IMG/VR virus record: IMGVR_UViG_3300036715_000633
Coordinates: 1-56,376 of that record
Direction: 5' to 3' (one strand)
Origin: a virus
Length of the DNA: 56,376 bases
Part shown: in pieces, positions 7,842 to 14,726 of the stretch
Position numbering within the stretch: the stretch's first letter is position 1
How the letters are laid out: every line of letters begins with the position of its first letter
Translations under genes and position numbers: made by a program
The notes under the pieces: model-generated
The model's database searches: none
What the model was told of the DNA's origin: nothing
Seen by the model: only the letters and a program-made list of their open reading frames with translations

Positions 7842-8351
7842 ATGAACTCCTCCAAACACTTATCCGAAAACCTGCAAGCGCTGGGCAGCGAAAAGACCGC
7901 GTATTCTTACGACGCGCCGCGTAGCGCGTTGCTCGAAACGTTCCCTAGCCCAACAGCCGACAACGCGCTGAACCCGCACAGCGCCGCGCAAACGCTGCAA
8001 ATTCGCTGCCCTGAATTTACCAGCCTTTGCCCTAAAACGGGCCAGCCTGATTTCGCCACCATCGTTATCGAATACGAAGCCGACAAGGTTTGCGTGGAAT
8101 CTAAGTCGCTTAAACTGTACCTGGGTTCGTTCCGTATGTCCGGCGAGTTTCACGAGGCTTGTGTTAATCGCATCTGTAACGACCTCGTGACCCTGCTGGA
8201 TCCGAAATGGATCATGGTTCGCGGTGAATTCACTCCACGCGGCGGGATCCCGTTCTGGCCGACTAGCACCTGGCATCGTCGCCATGAAGGCTTTGGCGCA
8301 ATTGGTCACGACCTGCAAGCCCCTGGCTTGAATATGGCTTACGAAGGTTAA
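7842..8351 (+). CDS. queF: NADPH-dependent preQ0 reductase QueF (unimodular)
   Basis: Reduces the nitrile of preQ0 to the aminomethyl of preQ1. At 169 residues it has the size of the one-domain Bacillus-type enzyme. Key features are the CPEFTSLCPKTGQPDF block with catalytic Cys63 and Asp70, ESKSLKLYLGSFR (86-98), which binds NADPH, FHE (103-105), and FTPRGGI. A phage-encoded QueF means the base offered to DpdA is probably preQ1 or a derivative, not preQ0. ATG 7842 has no clear ribosome-binding site and lies 6 bases after the preceding stop, so translation is probably coupled. Confidence 0.95.
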   Translation: MNSSKHLSENLQALGSEKTAYSYDAPRSALLETFPSPTADNALNPHSAAQTLQIRCPEFTSLCPKTGQPDFATIVIEYEADKVCVESKSLKLYLGSFRMSGEFHEACVNRICNDLVTLLDPKWIMVRGEFTPRGGIPFWPTSTWHRRHEGFGAIGHDLQAPGLNMAYEG

Positions 8352-8355
8352 ACGA

Positions 8356-9285
8356 ATGCGCCTATTCTTTTCAGGATTTGGCGCGCACGATATCGACTTG
8401 GACCCGCGTATTCCGCGTGGTCCTCGTTATCGTCTGCTGTCATGCCACGAGGAATATTTGCGCGTGGCTCACGAATTTTCCACTGACCTCTGCACGTCCA
8501 TGGAGGACCCTTTTGAACTGATGTACGACTCGGGCGCATTTACTGCCTGGAGCAAAGGGAAGGAAGTGGTGCTGGATGATCTAATCCGCGTGTATGACGA
8601 AATGATGGGCTTGTATTCTCACCGTGCAGCTAACGTGTGGTTAATTTCGCTTGATAAGATTCCCGGGTCGCCAGGGCGTACGGCAGGGCCTGCGGAGATT
8701 GAAGATTGCTGCCGCATATCAGACGAGAATTACAGTATTCTGGAGAAACGTTATGGGCAGCGTGTTTTACCTGTATTCCACCAGAATGAATCAACCGCCC
8801 GCTTGCACGAAGTCGCGGCGATGGCGCCTTATATTTGCGTATCCCCTCGAAACGATTTGCACGAAACCGCACGCGTGCGTTGGTCCGCCGAGGTTCACGC
8901 ACAAATCCCAGGCAAGGATACGCACGGACTTGCTGCCACAGGTTATACCATGATGACCACAATACCATGGGGTAGCGTCGATTCCGCGTCCTGGATTTTC
9001 TGCGCAACCAACGGTGGCGTTATTCGAGACCACCACCTGCGCGTATTGCAAATGTCGGACAAATCATCCGCGCTGAAAAACACGGATCAACACTTCAAAA
9101 CATTACCCATACCACTACAGGAAACCTTCCGCGCATTTGTTGAGGCTCGCGGTTTTACAGTTGAAGGATTGGCTGAAAGTTTCCGCGAACGGCTGGTGTG
9201 GAACCGTGTTATGATTACTGAATTGTATCAATCTATTCCACAAAAACCTGACATCCCAATGGAAGTTGGTTTGTTCGATCTGTAA
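8356..9285 (+). CDS. dpdA: DNA 7-deazaguanine transglycosylase DpdA (phage type)
   Basis: TGT-related enzyme that swaps guanine in DNA for a 7-deazaguanine base. The 309-residue protein shows the TGT-like YDSGAFTAW segment (Asp58), PVFHQN (139-144), an ICVSPRND strand (160-167), HGLAATG (190-196) and SVDSASWIF (208-215), where Asp209 is the expected nucleophile. It lacks the tRNA-binding zinc site of bacterial TGT, as DNA-acting members do. It closes the deazaguanine block directly after queF and before the clamp and polymerase genes. Function is assigned from motif and operon context; the exact base inserted is unknown. Confidence 0.9.
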   Translation: MRLFFSGFGAHDIDLDPRIPRGPRYRLLSCHEEYLRVAHEFSTDLCTSMEDPFELMYDSGAFTAWSKGKEVVLDDLIRVYDEMMGLYSHRAANVWLISLDKIPGSPGRTAGPAEIEDCCRISDENYSILEKRYGQRVLPVFHQNESTARLHEVAAMAPYICVSPRNDLHETARVRWSAEVHAQIPGKDTHGLAATGYTMMTTIPWGSVDSASWIFCATNGGVIRDHHLRVLQMSDKSSALKNTDQHFKTLPIPLQETFRAFVEARGFTVEGLAESFRERLVWNRVMITELYQSIPQKPDIPMEVGLFDL

Positions 9286-9293
9286 GGTCTAAT

Positions 9294-10253
9294 ATGCTGG
9301 ACGTCCTTAAACTGGTGCGCGGTGCGGTGTCGAAAAAGGACATGCTGCCCGTGCTGACGCATTTCTATATCTACAATGGGCGCATACAAGGATCTAACGG
9401 GCGTCTATGCATCGATTCCGAATGCACGGGGCTCAACATCCCAAACCTCGTTGTCCCTGCTGATAAGTTCCTACGCGCCGTTGACGCGTGCGATGGCGAT
9501 CCGACGCTGATTATTAAGGACGAAAAACTGACCGTTAAAAAAGGCAAGTTTCGCGTATCGATAGCAACCCTGCCTGAATCGTCGTACCCTGTGGTATCCG
9601 AGTTTGATGGCAAAGCTGCGGAGATCAATGGTCCTATAATCCCAATGCTGAAAAAGCTGGCGCCGTTCATTTCGACCGACGCATCGCGCCCTTGGTCTAA
9701 TACGGTATTGATTTGGGAAGGTCACGCATACGCGACGAATAACGTTATCCTGCTGCGCGGTGAAATCCCTGTCAGTTCGATTCTAGTCCTACCTGTGTAT
9801 CTCGTGGATGAAATGGTGCGCATCGGTGAGGAACCGCTATCCATCAAATCGAACGGACACGGCGTTACGGTTGAATACGCAACCTTCAAACTCAAAGGTC
9901 AAAGGATCATGGACGAGTGGCCTTCAGCGCTTGTTAGCCTGCGCCAGAAAATGCTGCGCGACGATCTGCCCGAAGCCCTGCCGAACCTGTACGAGAATGT
10001 GGTCAAGTTGAAACCGTTTTTCCCTGACGAGAAATTGCCCGTGGTAGTATTCTCGGAAGAAGGTATCGGCACGCGTGATGGCGTGCAATCCGCATTGCTC
10101 GAAATCGAAGGACTACCCGCAGGCCTGTATCGCTTTGAATCGCTTGTTGCCACGCTGGAGATTGCGACCCACATTGACTTTACTATGTACCCGCAATCGA
10201 TACCGTTCCGAGGCGCCGGCATTGAAGGCCTCTTAACCTGCATGAGGTCCTGA
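9294..10253 (+). CDS. DNA polymerase III beta-clamp-like processivity factor
   Basis: A 319-residue protein resembling a DnaN sliding clamp. LPVLTHFYIYNGRIQGSNGR near the N-terminus matches the clamp signature, followed by LVVPADKFLRAVDAC and LTVKKGKFRVSIATLPESSYPV (about 82-103), typical of domain I. Its length is a little under bacterial DnaN (about 366). It precedes the polymerase gene and overlaps it (TGATG), consistent with acting as the polymerase clamp. No clamp-loader gene is seen, so it may use the host loader or assemble alone (inference). ATG 9294 follows AAGG. Confidence 0.78.
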   Translation: MLDVLKLVRGAVSKKDMLPVLTHFYIYNGRIQGSNGRLCIDSECTGLNIPNLVVPADKFLRAVDACDGDPTLIIKDEKLTVKKGKFRVSIATLPESSYPVVSEFDGKAAEINGPIIPMLKKLAPFISTDASRPWSNTVLIWEGHAYATNNVILLRGEIPVSSILVLPVYLVDEMVRIGEEPLSIKSNGHGVTVEYATFKLKGQRIMDEWPSALVSLRQKMLRDDLPEALPNLYENVVKLKPFFPDEKLPVVVFSEEGIGTRDGVQSALLEIEGLPAGLYRFESLVATLEIATHIDFTMYPQSIPFRGAGIEGLLTCMRS

Positions 10254-12280
10254 TGGCGCGGGCTGACGATATTGGTTTATTCTGGGAAGATTTACCCCCA
10301 GTTAAGCCGCCTAAAAAAGAAAAGCCTAAACGCACGCCTCCCGAACGCACATGGGAGCATCCCGATTACTTGCCAGGGCTGGACGAGGCCTTGTCGTTTA
10401 AGTTTGACCTATTGACTGACGAGGAACTGGCGTTATATCGTGGCGACGAAATGGTGTGGGATACGGAGTGTTACCCTAACTATTGGCTATCGGCGTTCCG
10501 GCACATCAAGACCGGCAAAATCATTTATTTTGAAATGTACGAAGGTTGCCCACTTTGGATTTCAAAGATGGAGTGGGTCCTTCGTAATTTTTGCATCGTC
10601 ACATTTAATGGTCTGCATTACGATGAACCGATAACCACATTGGCTCTGGCGGGTAAGACTAACGCGGTCCTGCACTTTGCGACGTATCAAATCATTGAGG
10701 AGGGCTTGCGTCCTGGCGATGTGCTGCGCACCATGAAGGTCAAGCGACTGAAAGACATTAACCAGATCGACCTTATCGAGGTCGCCAAGGGTGATTGTAG
10801 TTTGAAGATATACGGCGGACGTATTCACTGCCCGCGAATGCAAGACCTTCCATTCAAACCCGGTACCGAGCTATCTGCCAATCAGATGGCGATTGTCCGC
10901 TGGTATTGCGTCAACGACTTAATAAACACCCAGTTGCTTCGTGAAACGCTGCACGAACAAATCGCTCTGCGCGTCACCCTGAGCCGTGAATACAAAATGG
11001 ACGTTCGATCCAAGTCCGATGCGCAGATCGCCGAGGCTTTGATTAGCCAGACCGTCGCACAGTTAAACGGCCGACGCCCTCAGGTGCCTAAGATTGCACC
11101 AGGGACGAAATATCGCTACACCGCGCCCGCGTGCATTCGATACCAATCACAGTTGCTCAACTGGGTCCTGCATATTGTGACCACAAGTGAGTTTGAGATT
11201 GGCGACAACGGGAGCCCTATTTTGCCAAAGCCGATCAAGGATTTGAATCTCGAAATCGCAGGACGACATTACCAGATGGGCTTCGGCGGTCTGCATAGCC
11301 AAGAGGAATGTATCTCGCATTTCGCGGATGACACTTACGAAATTTGCGACAATGATGTGGCGTCCTTCTACCCTCAAAACATCCTGAATAATCAGTGGTT
11401 CCCGCTGCACCTCGGACCTAACTTCCTCGTGGCGTATCAGGCATTCGTTACACGGCGATTGGCTGCAAAAGCTGCTGGAAACAAACCTGTTGCTGAAAGT
11501 CTAAAGATTGTTATTAACGGTGGATTCGGTAAGCTGGGCAGCATGTATTCCATTCTGTATTCTCCTGACCTTATGATTCAAGTCACGCTGACAGGTCAAC
11601 TGCTGCTGTTGATGATGATTGAGCGGCTGGAGTTAATCGGCATCCCTGTCGTGTCGGCAAACACCGACGGTATTGTGGTCAAATGCCCGCGAACGCGTAA
11701 GCACGAATTACAGGCTATCGTTAAACAATGGGAGTGCGAAACAAAGCTGGTAATGGAGGAAACGCAGTACAAATCTATTCATAGCGCAAATGTTAATAAT
11801 TATTTTGCCGTTAAACTTGATGGTACCACTAAGACTAAGGGCTGGTACGCAAACCCTTGGAACGACAAGAAAAACATTGCCACTCGACTTGAAAAGAATC
11901 CGACGGCAACAATCTGCACCGAAGCGGTAACGGAAATGATGATTTCAGGGACGCCGGTTGAAAAGACTATTCGTATGTGCGACGACGTTCGCAAGTTCGT
12001 TTCCATCCGAACAGTCAAAGGTGGGGCAGTTAAGGACGGGGTGTATTTGGGCAAGGCGATTCGCTGGTACTACTCGACCAAGGCGAGTGGTGAAATTATA
12101 TACGCACTGACCGGGAACAAGGTTTCCAACAGCGATGGCGCATTGCCGCTAATGAACCTGCCCGACGCGCTACCCGTGGACGTTGACTATGATTGGTATA
12201 TTCGGAAGGCCGAATCGATACTTGTGGATATCGGGTTGCAACAGGTAAATACTACCCCTGTTGCAGAAATACCCAAATAA
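10253..12280 (+). CDS. Family B DNA polymerase
   Basis: Replicative polymerase of 675 residues with 3'-5' exonuclease. Exonuclease motifs: DTE at residues 70-72 and NGLHYD at 119-124. Polymerase motif A is DNDVASFYP (about 366), motif B KIVINGGFGKLG (about 419-430), and motif C SANTDGIV (about 468) with the catalytic TD. It is shorter than many family B enzymes. The start overlaps the clamp gene stop, with GAGG five bases upstream. The phage thus pairs a B-family polymerase with a bacterial-type clamp. Confidence 0.93.
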   Translation: MARADDIGLFWEDLPPVKPPKKEKPKRTPPERTWEHPDYLPGLDEALSFKFDLLTDEELALYRGDEMVWDTECYPNYWLSAFRHIKTGKIIYFEMYEGCPLWISKMEWVLRNFCIVTFNGLHYDEPITTLALAGKTNAVLHFATYQIIEEGLRPGDVLRTMKVKRLKDINQIDLIEVAKGDCSLKIYGGRIHCPRMQDLPFKPGTELSANQMAIVRWYCVNDLINTQLLRETLHEQIALRVTLSREYKMDVRSKSDAQIAEALISQTVAQLNGRRPQVPKIAPGTKYRYTAPACIRYQSQLLNWVLHIVTTSEFEIGDNGSPILPKPIKDLNLEIAGRHYQMGFGGLHSQEECISHFADDTYEICDNDVASFYPQNILNNQWFPLHLGPNFLVAYQAFVTRRLAAKAAGNKPVAESLKIVINGGFGKLGSMYSILYSPDLMIQVTLTGQLLLLMMIERLELIGIPVVSANTDGIVVKCPRTRKHELQAIVKQWECETKLVMEETQYKSIHSANVNNYFAVKLDGTTKTKGWYANPWNDKKNIATRLEKNPTATICTEAVTEMMISGTPVEKTIRMCDDVRKFVSIRTVKGGAVKDGVYLGKAIRWYYSTKASGEIIYALTGNKVSNSDGALPLMNLPDALPVDVDYDWYIRKAESILVDIGLQQVNTTPVAEIPK

Positions 12281-12303
12281 ACAACATTTTTTGCAAAAAC
12301 CGT

Positions 12304-12332
12304 TTGCGCTTGGGATTTATTGGTGTAATAAT
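12304..12332 (+). promoter_or_regulatory. Promoter with extended -10
   Basis: TTGCGC at 12304-12309, a 17-base spacer, and AATAAT at 12327-12332 preceded by TGT. It lies in the gap after the polymerase gene and serves the small gene at 12366. Confidence 0.6.
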
Positions 12333-12365
12333 CACTACATCGAATCAATCACCAGGAGAAACAAA

Positions 12366-12647
12366 ATGGCCTACCGTCAAATGCACTTAAACAAATCGGG
12401 TTCCGGAATGGCAGCAAAAACCGCTTGCGGTCGCAACATTCTGCGCACTCCGCTGTCGGTCAACTGGGAAGATTTCAAAAACGAACTGCCAGAACATCAA
12501 TGCGCCAAATGCGCGGCGTCGAAACAGGCCGAACTTAACAAACGGAACGACGCGAAAAACGAAACCTGGGTGCCAGTTGGCGAACAGGAAGCCGAGGAAA
12601 TCATGCAAGCTGAACTGGCAATGGTTCGCGCAGCAAAATCCAAATAA
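12366..12647 (+). CDS. Small cysteine-containing protein
   Basis: A 93-residue protein of unknown function. It has Cys21 in KTACGRN and a CAKC knuckle (about 46-49), which together could bind one zinc; the rest is rich in Ala, Glu and Lys and probably helical. ATG 12366 follows CCAGGAG and the gene has its own promoter and a downstream UUCG hairpin, so it forms a monocistronic unit. A small zinc-binding phage protein is the most that can be said. Confidence 0.75.
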   Translation: MAYRQMHLNKSGSGMAAKTACGRNILRTPLSVNWEDFKNELPEHQCAKCAASKQAELNKRNDAKNETWVPVGEQEAEEIMQAELAMVRAAKSK

Positions 12648-12654
12648 AACAAAT

Positions 12655-12670
12655 GCGCCCTTCGGGGCGC
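12655..12670 (+). terminator. UUCG-capped hairpin, probable terminator
   Basis: GCGCCC-TTCG-GGGCGC forms a perfect stem with a very stable tetraloop directly after the gene ending at 12647. The following T stretch is short, so termination may be partial. The same design recurs at 55652-55671. Confidence 0.6.
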
Positions 12671-12683
12671 TTCATGGACTAAA

Positions 12684-12943
12684 ATGAAAACCTTCAACAA
12701 CATGAAAATAGCCGTAGCTAATCCGACCGAACTGCGTCAGGTTGTCCACAAGTTAGTTTCGCTGGGTATGGGATCGGGAGCACCCGCGAGGCGCGCCCAC
12801 GCGATTACAGCGGTATAGCTGTAATCGCGCACGCCGATGGGATGATTTTGTTTGGACGGGATTCCGCTCAGTTGTTCCAAACAGGTACTGCGTTTGACCG
12901 TTGCAAATATCCCGCCGTTGCAGTCGAGGATCTTTTAGCCTAA
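12684..12943 (+). pseudogene. Small gene split by an apparent -1 frame change
   Basis: From ATG 12684 the frame reads MKTFNNMKIAVANPTELRQ and onward and stops at TAG 12816-12818 after 44 codons. The -1 frame is open from 12722 and continues through GIAVIAHADGMILFGRDSAQ to TAA 12941-12943, looking like the natural continuation. The two would join somewhere between 12770 and 12815 to give about 85 residues. Either one base has been lost or ribosomes shift; no classic slippery heptamer is present. A perfect inverted repeat covers 12801-12828. Function unknown. Confidence 0.5.
12801..12828. repeat. Perfect 11-bp inverted repeat
   Basis: GCGATTACAGC (12801-12811), loop GGTATA, GCTGTAATCGC (12818-12828). 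It lies inside the frame-interrupted gene and covers its in-frame stop. It could be an RNA hairpin or a dyad operator; the half-site ATTACA/TGTAAT also occurs at 48595-48609 with a 3-base centre. Confidence 0.75.
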
Positions 12944-12952
12944 GGAGCTACC

Positions 12953-13045
12953 ATGTTTTACTACGCGTTGATACTGTATGCCGTCGCAGCCATCGTTTTC
13001 TCCGTAGTTATTTTGGAGGCGGAGAAGTGGCCTGTGGAGGATTAG
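12953..13045 (+). CDS. 30-residue single-span membrane protein
   Basis: A very small protein, MFYYALILYAVAAIVFSVVI followed by LEAEKWPVED. One transmembrane helix (about residues 2-20) leads into a short charged tail. ATG 12953 follows TAAGGAG with good spacing. It overlaps the 3' end of the convergent Rz gene by 38 bases. Its position next to the lysis genes but on the opposite strand leaves its role open; a membrane-active peptide or lysis modulator is possible. Confidence 0.6.
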   Translation: MFYYALILYAVAAIVFSVVILEAEKWPVED

Positions 13046-13511
13046 GCCACGCATCGCTCAAGGTTTTAGCATCGCTTGCGTGTCGGTCAGCGATTCCTGC
13101 CATTTCAACGTAACGCCCTTGGCAGTCTGTGAATACGTCTGTAAGAGCTGTGGTTGTTTTACGGAGGGTTTCGATGGTGGCGGTGGGCACGCTGTCACGG
13201 ATTGCGTTGGCAGTGTCTCGCAGGCTGTTACTAGCACGAGTGTTGGCAACAATAAGCCCAGATATAACTTGTTCACGGGAATCTCCTTGTTTAGATGCGT
13301 CCGCGGCTTTCGCGTCCCATTGTTCCTTTTGCAACTTCGCAGCAGCTTCCGCCTTAGCCTCAGCTTTCGCCCATTCTACCCGAACCTCGATTCGACCAGC
13401 CTCGCGGTCAGATTCGCGGAACTCGTGGACCTTGTTCGCGGCAAACGCAAACGCCACAATACCGATGCCGATTTCAATCAGGAGCTTGTATGGTTCGAGG
13501 AATTTAAACAC
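13008..13511 (-). CDS. Rz: i-spanin, Rz-like
   Basis: Inner-membrane spanin subunit for disrupting the outer membrane at lysis. The 167-residue protein has an N-terminal membrane anchor (about residues 9-26) and then a long charged helical region (about 30-80, KAEAKAEAAAKLQKEQW) typical of the Rz coiled coil, ending in a Pro-rich tail. It follows the holin gene by 2 bases and carries the o-spanin gene nested in another frame, the classic lambda arrangement. The assignment rests on architecture and context. Confidence 0.85.
   Translation of the reverse strand: MFKFLEPYKLLIEIGIGIVAFAFAANKVHEFRESDREAGRIEVRVEWAKAEAKAEAAAKLQKEQWDAKAADASKQGDSREQVISGLIVANTRASNSLRDTANAIRDSVPTATIETLRKTTTALTDVFTDCQGRYVEMAGIADRHASDAKTLSDAWPNPPQATSPPPK
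13058..13276 (-). CDS. Rz1: o-spanin, Rz1-like lipoprotein nested in Rz
   Basis: A 72-residue outer-membrane lipoprotein. A hydrophobic signal (LYLGLLLPTLVLVTAC) ends in a lipobox with Cys19; the mature part is Pro-rich (CPPPPSKP), as in Rz1. The gene lies wholly within Rz in another frame. Together they span the periplasm and imply a host with an outer membrane. Confidence 0.87.
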   Translation of the reverse strand: MNKLYLGLLLPTLVLVTACETLPTQSVTACPPPPSKPSVKQPQLLQTYSQTAKGVTLKWQESLTDTQAMLKP

Positions 13512-13513
13512 GA

Positions 13514-13756
13514 TTACTCCTTGGCGACATCAGGCGAAGGCTCGGTTGATTTCATGCCGTACAGTGCGGCACTGTGACTTGTGGCCACAGTGGCAAAGGC
13601 ACCAGCTGCCGCCATCAGATCGACTTCGAATCCGTGCCATGCGCGATACAGCATGACCGCGACAATTGCGAACATCGAACCCGCCCATGAAAACTTCGCC
13701 ATGTGGAAAGTTTTATTGTCGGCGCCCGTGAAAATGTGCAGCAATACGGTCCGCAT
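13514..13756 (-). CDS. Holin-like membrane protein
   Basis: An 80-residue protein with two hydrophobic segments: FSWAGSMFAIVAVMLYRAW (about 22-40) and DLMAAAGAFATVATSHSAAL (about 45-64), a charged C-terminus, and a place between endolysin and spanin genes. This fits a small holin that permeabilises the inner membrane. Start choice: two adjacent ATG codons overlap the endolysin stop; the second (13756) has AGG seven bases upstream. The holin call comes from topology and location. Confidence 0.75.
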   Translation of the reverse strand: MRTVLLHIFTGADNKTFHMAKFSWAGSMFAIVAVMLYRAWHGFEVDLMAAAGAFATVATSHSAALYGMKSTEPSPDVAKE

Positions 13757-14172
13757 CATTTCACCTGTTTGCCGGCTTTGAGGTCGTCTAACGTCAATCC
13801 GCCAGTGTACTGGCAATGGGCGAGTTCTTTAAACGATACCCAGCGGCCAGCCCATTTAAGGCCTACCGATTCGGCAATCTCACCGCAGCGGGTGAATGTT
13901 TCGGCGTGTTCCCAGTCAGGTTTACCGTTGACAAGCGGCACGAAGTCAAACGCGCAGCGGTACTGGTGGAACGATTCGCCGCCACGTGCGTTTGTAACGA
14001 TCTTACCCGGAGTCGTTCGGCCCTGCGCATACAACGCATTCTGTGACTCGACATCGCGGAAGGTCGAGGTGATTAGTACGTCAATGCCGACGGCGCGGCA
14101 CGCGGCTAGGAAGTTGTCGGCCTTTGCAGCGACAACAGGAAGCAGGTCGGAAAGGCTTCGGCTATTTACCAT
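13756..14172 (-). CDS. Endolysin, M15-type L-alanyl-D-glutamate peptidase
   Basis: A 138-residue peptidoglycan peptidase of the VanY/M15 group. Visible features are TSTFRD (39-44), SFHQYRCAFDF, containing the SxHxxGxAxDF-like zinc motif (His and Asp ligands), and a C-terminal WAGRW...AHCQYTGG with the last His ligand. It would cut the stem peptide between L-Ala and D-Glu. ATG 14172 has GGAG seven bases upstream and overlaps the preceding gene by 11 bases. There is no signal peptide, so it depends on the holin. Confidence 0.88.
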   Translation of the reverse strand: MVNSRSLSDLLPVVAAKADNFLAACRAVGIDVLITSTFRDVESQNALYAQGRTTPGKIVTNARGGESFHQYRCAFDFVPLVNGKPDWEHAETFTRCGEIAESVGLKWAGRWVSFKELAHCQYTGGLTLDDLKAGKQVK

Positions 14173-14623
14173 TTTTATGCTCCAGTTGTTCGACGCGATA
14201 AGCAATCACCCGATTCATGGAATCGGCTTCGTTCACGTGGCTAAAGGTCCATGACACTGCGAACGTAATCATGGCCTGGGATATTGTGAACAGCAGCCCG
14301 CCGACGTACAGCGCCCCGCGCCCTTTGTTCACAACAGCATCTAGCTTTTCGTCCACGCGGTCGATTAGCTCAATGATTCGCGCCTCGTCGCGCAGGCTTT
14401 GCGCCTCGTGGCGAGACATCCAATCACGGACCTCCTCGGAGCGATTTTGCAGGCCCGATAAGGTCTCTTTCGTTTGTGTGGAATAAACAGCCAATTCCGC
14501 GATGGTTTTATCCAACGTGATTATCTGTTTAACCGAGGTTTGAATATCCTCAACATTCTTGGCGACCATATCGACCTGTGCCCGTATTTGTGCCATTTCA
14601 ACTGCGATGGATTCGTCGTGCAT
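14162..14623 (-). CDS. Coiled-coil membrane protein at the head of the lysis cassette
   Basis: A 153-residue protein. Residues 1-100 are predicted to be a long helix or coiled coil (IAVEMAQIRAQVDMVAKNVE onward), followed by one membrane span (GALYVGGLLFTISQAMITFAV, about 103-123) and a short charged tail. Such proteins sometimes serve as a second holin or as lysis regulators. ATG 14623 follows GAGG. A candidate promoter lies just upstream, separating this cassette from the tail genes. Confidence 0.7.
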   Translation of the reverse strand: MHDESIAVEMAQIRAQVDMVAKNVEDIQTSVKQIITLDKTIAELAVYSTQTKETLSGLQNRSEEVRDWMSRHEAQSLRDEARIIELIDRVDEKLDAVVNKGRGALYVGGLLFTISQAMITFAVSWTFSHVNEADSMNRVIAYRVEQLEHKNGK

Positions 14624-14658
14624 TCAGGCCTCGGAGCGGTTATTGGTTTCGATGTTGC

Positions 14659-14685
14659 ATTTTATCACGATACTAAATTGCGCAA
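14659..14685 (-). promoter_or_regulatory. Candidate promoter for the lysis cassette
   Basis: On the minus strand TTGCGC (14685-14680), a 15-base spacer and TAAAAT (14664-14659) preceded by TGA, i.e. an extended -10. Spacing to the -35 is short, so the extended -10 would do most of the work. It sits in the 103-base gap between the tail-tip gene and the lysis genes. Confidence 0.45.
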
Positions 14686-14726
14686 CTAGTTACAAGAAAC
14701 GCAATAGCCAATTCCGAGGTCCTGAT

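Noticed and set aside
12770-12816. Programmed -1 frameshift heptamer in the split small gene
   Set aside because: No X XXY YYZ heptamer is present in the right frame, so a mutation is the simpler reading.
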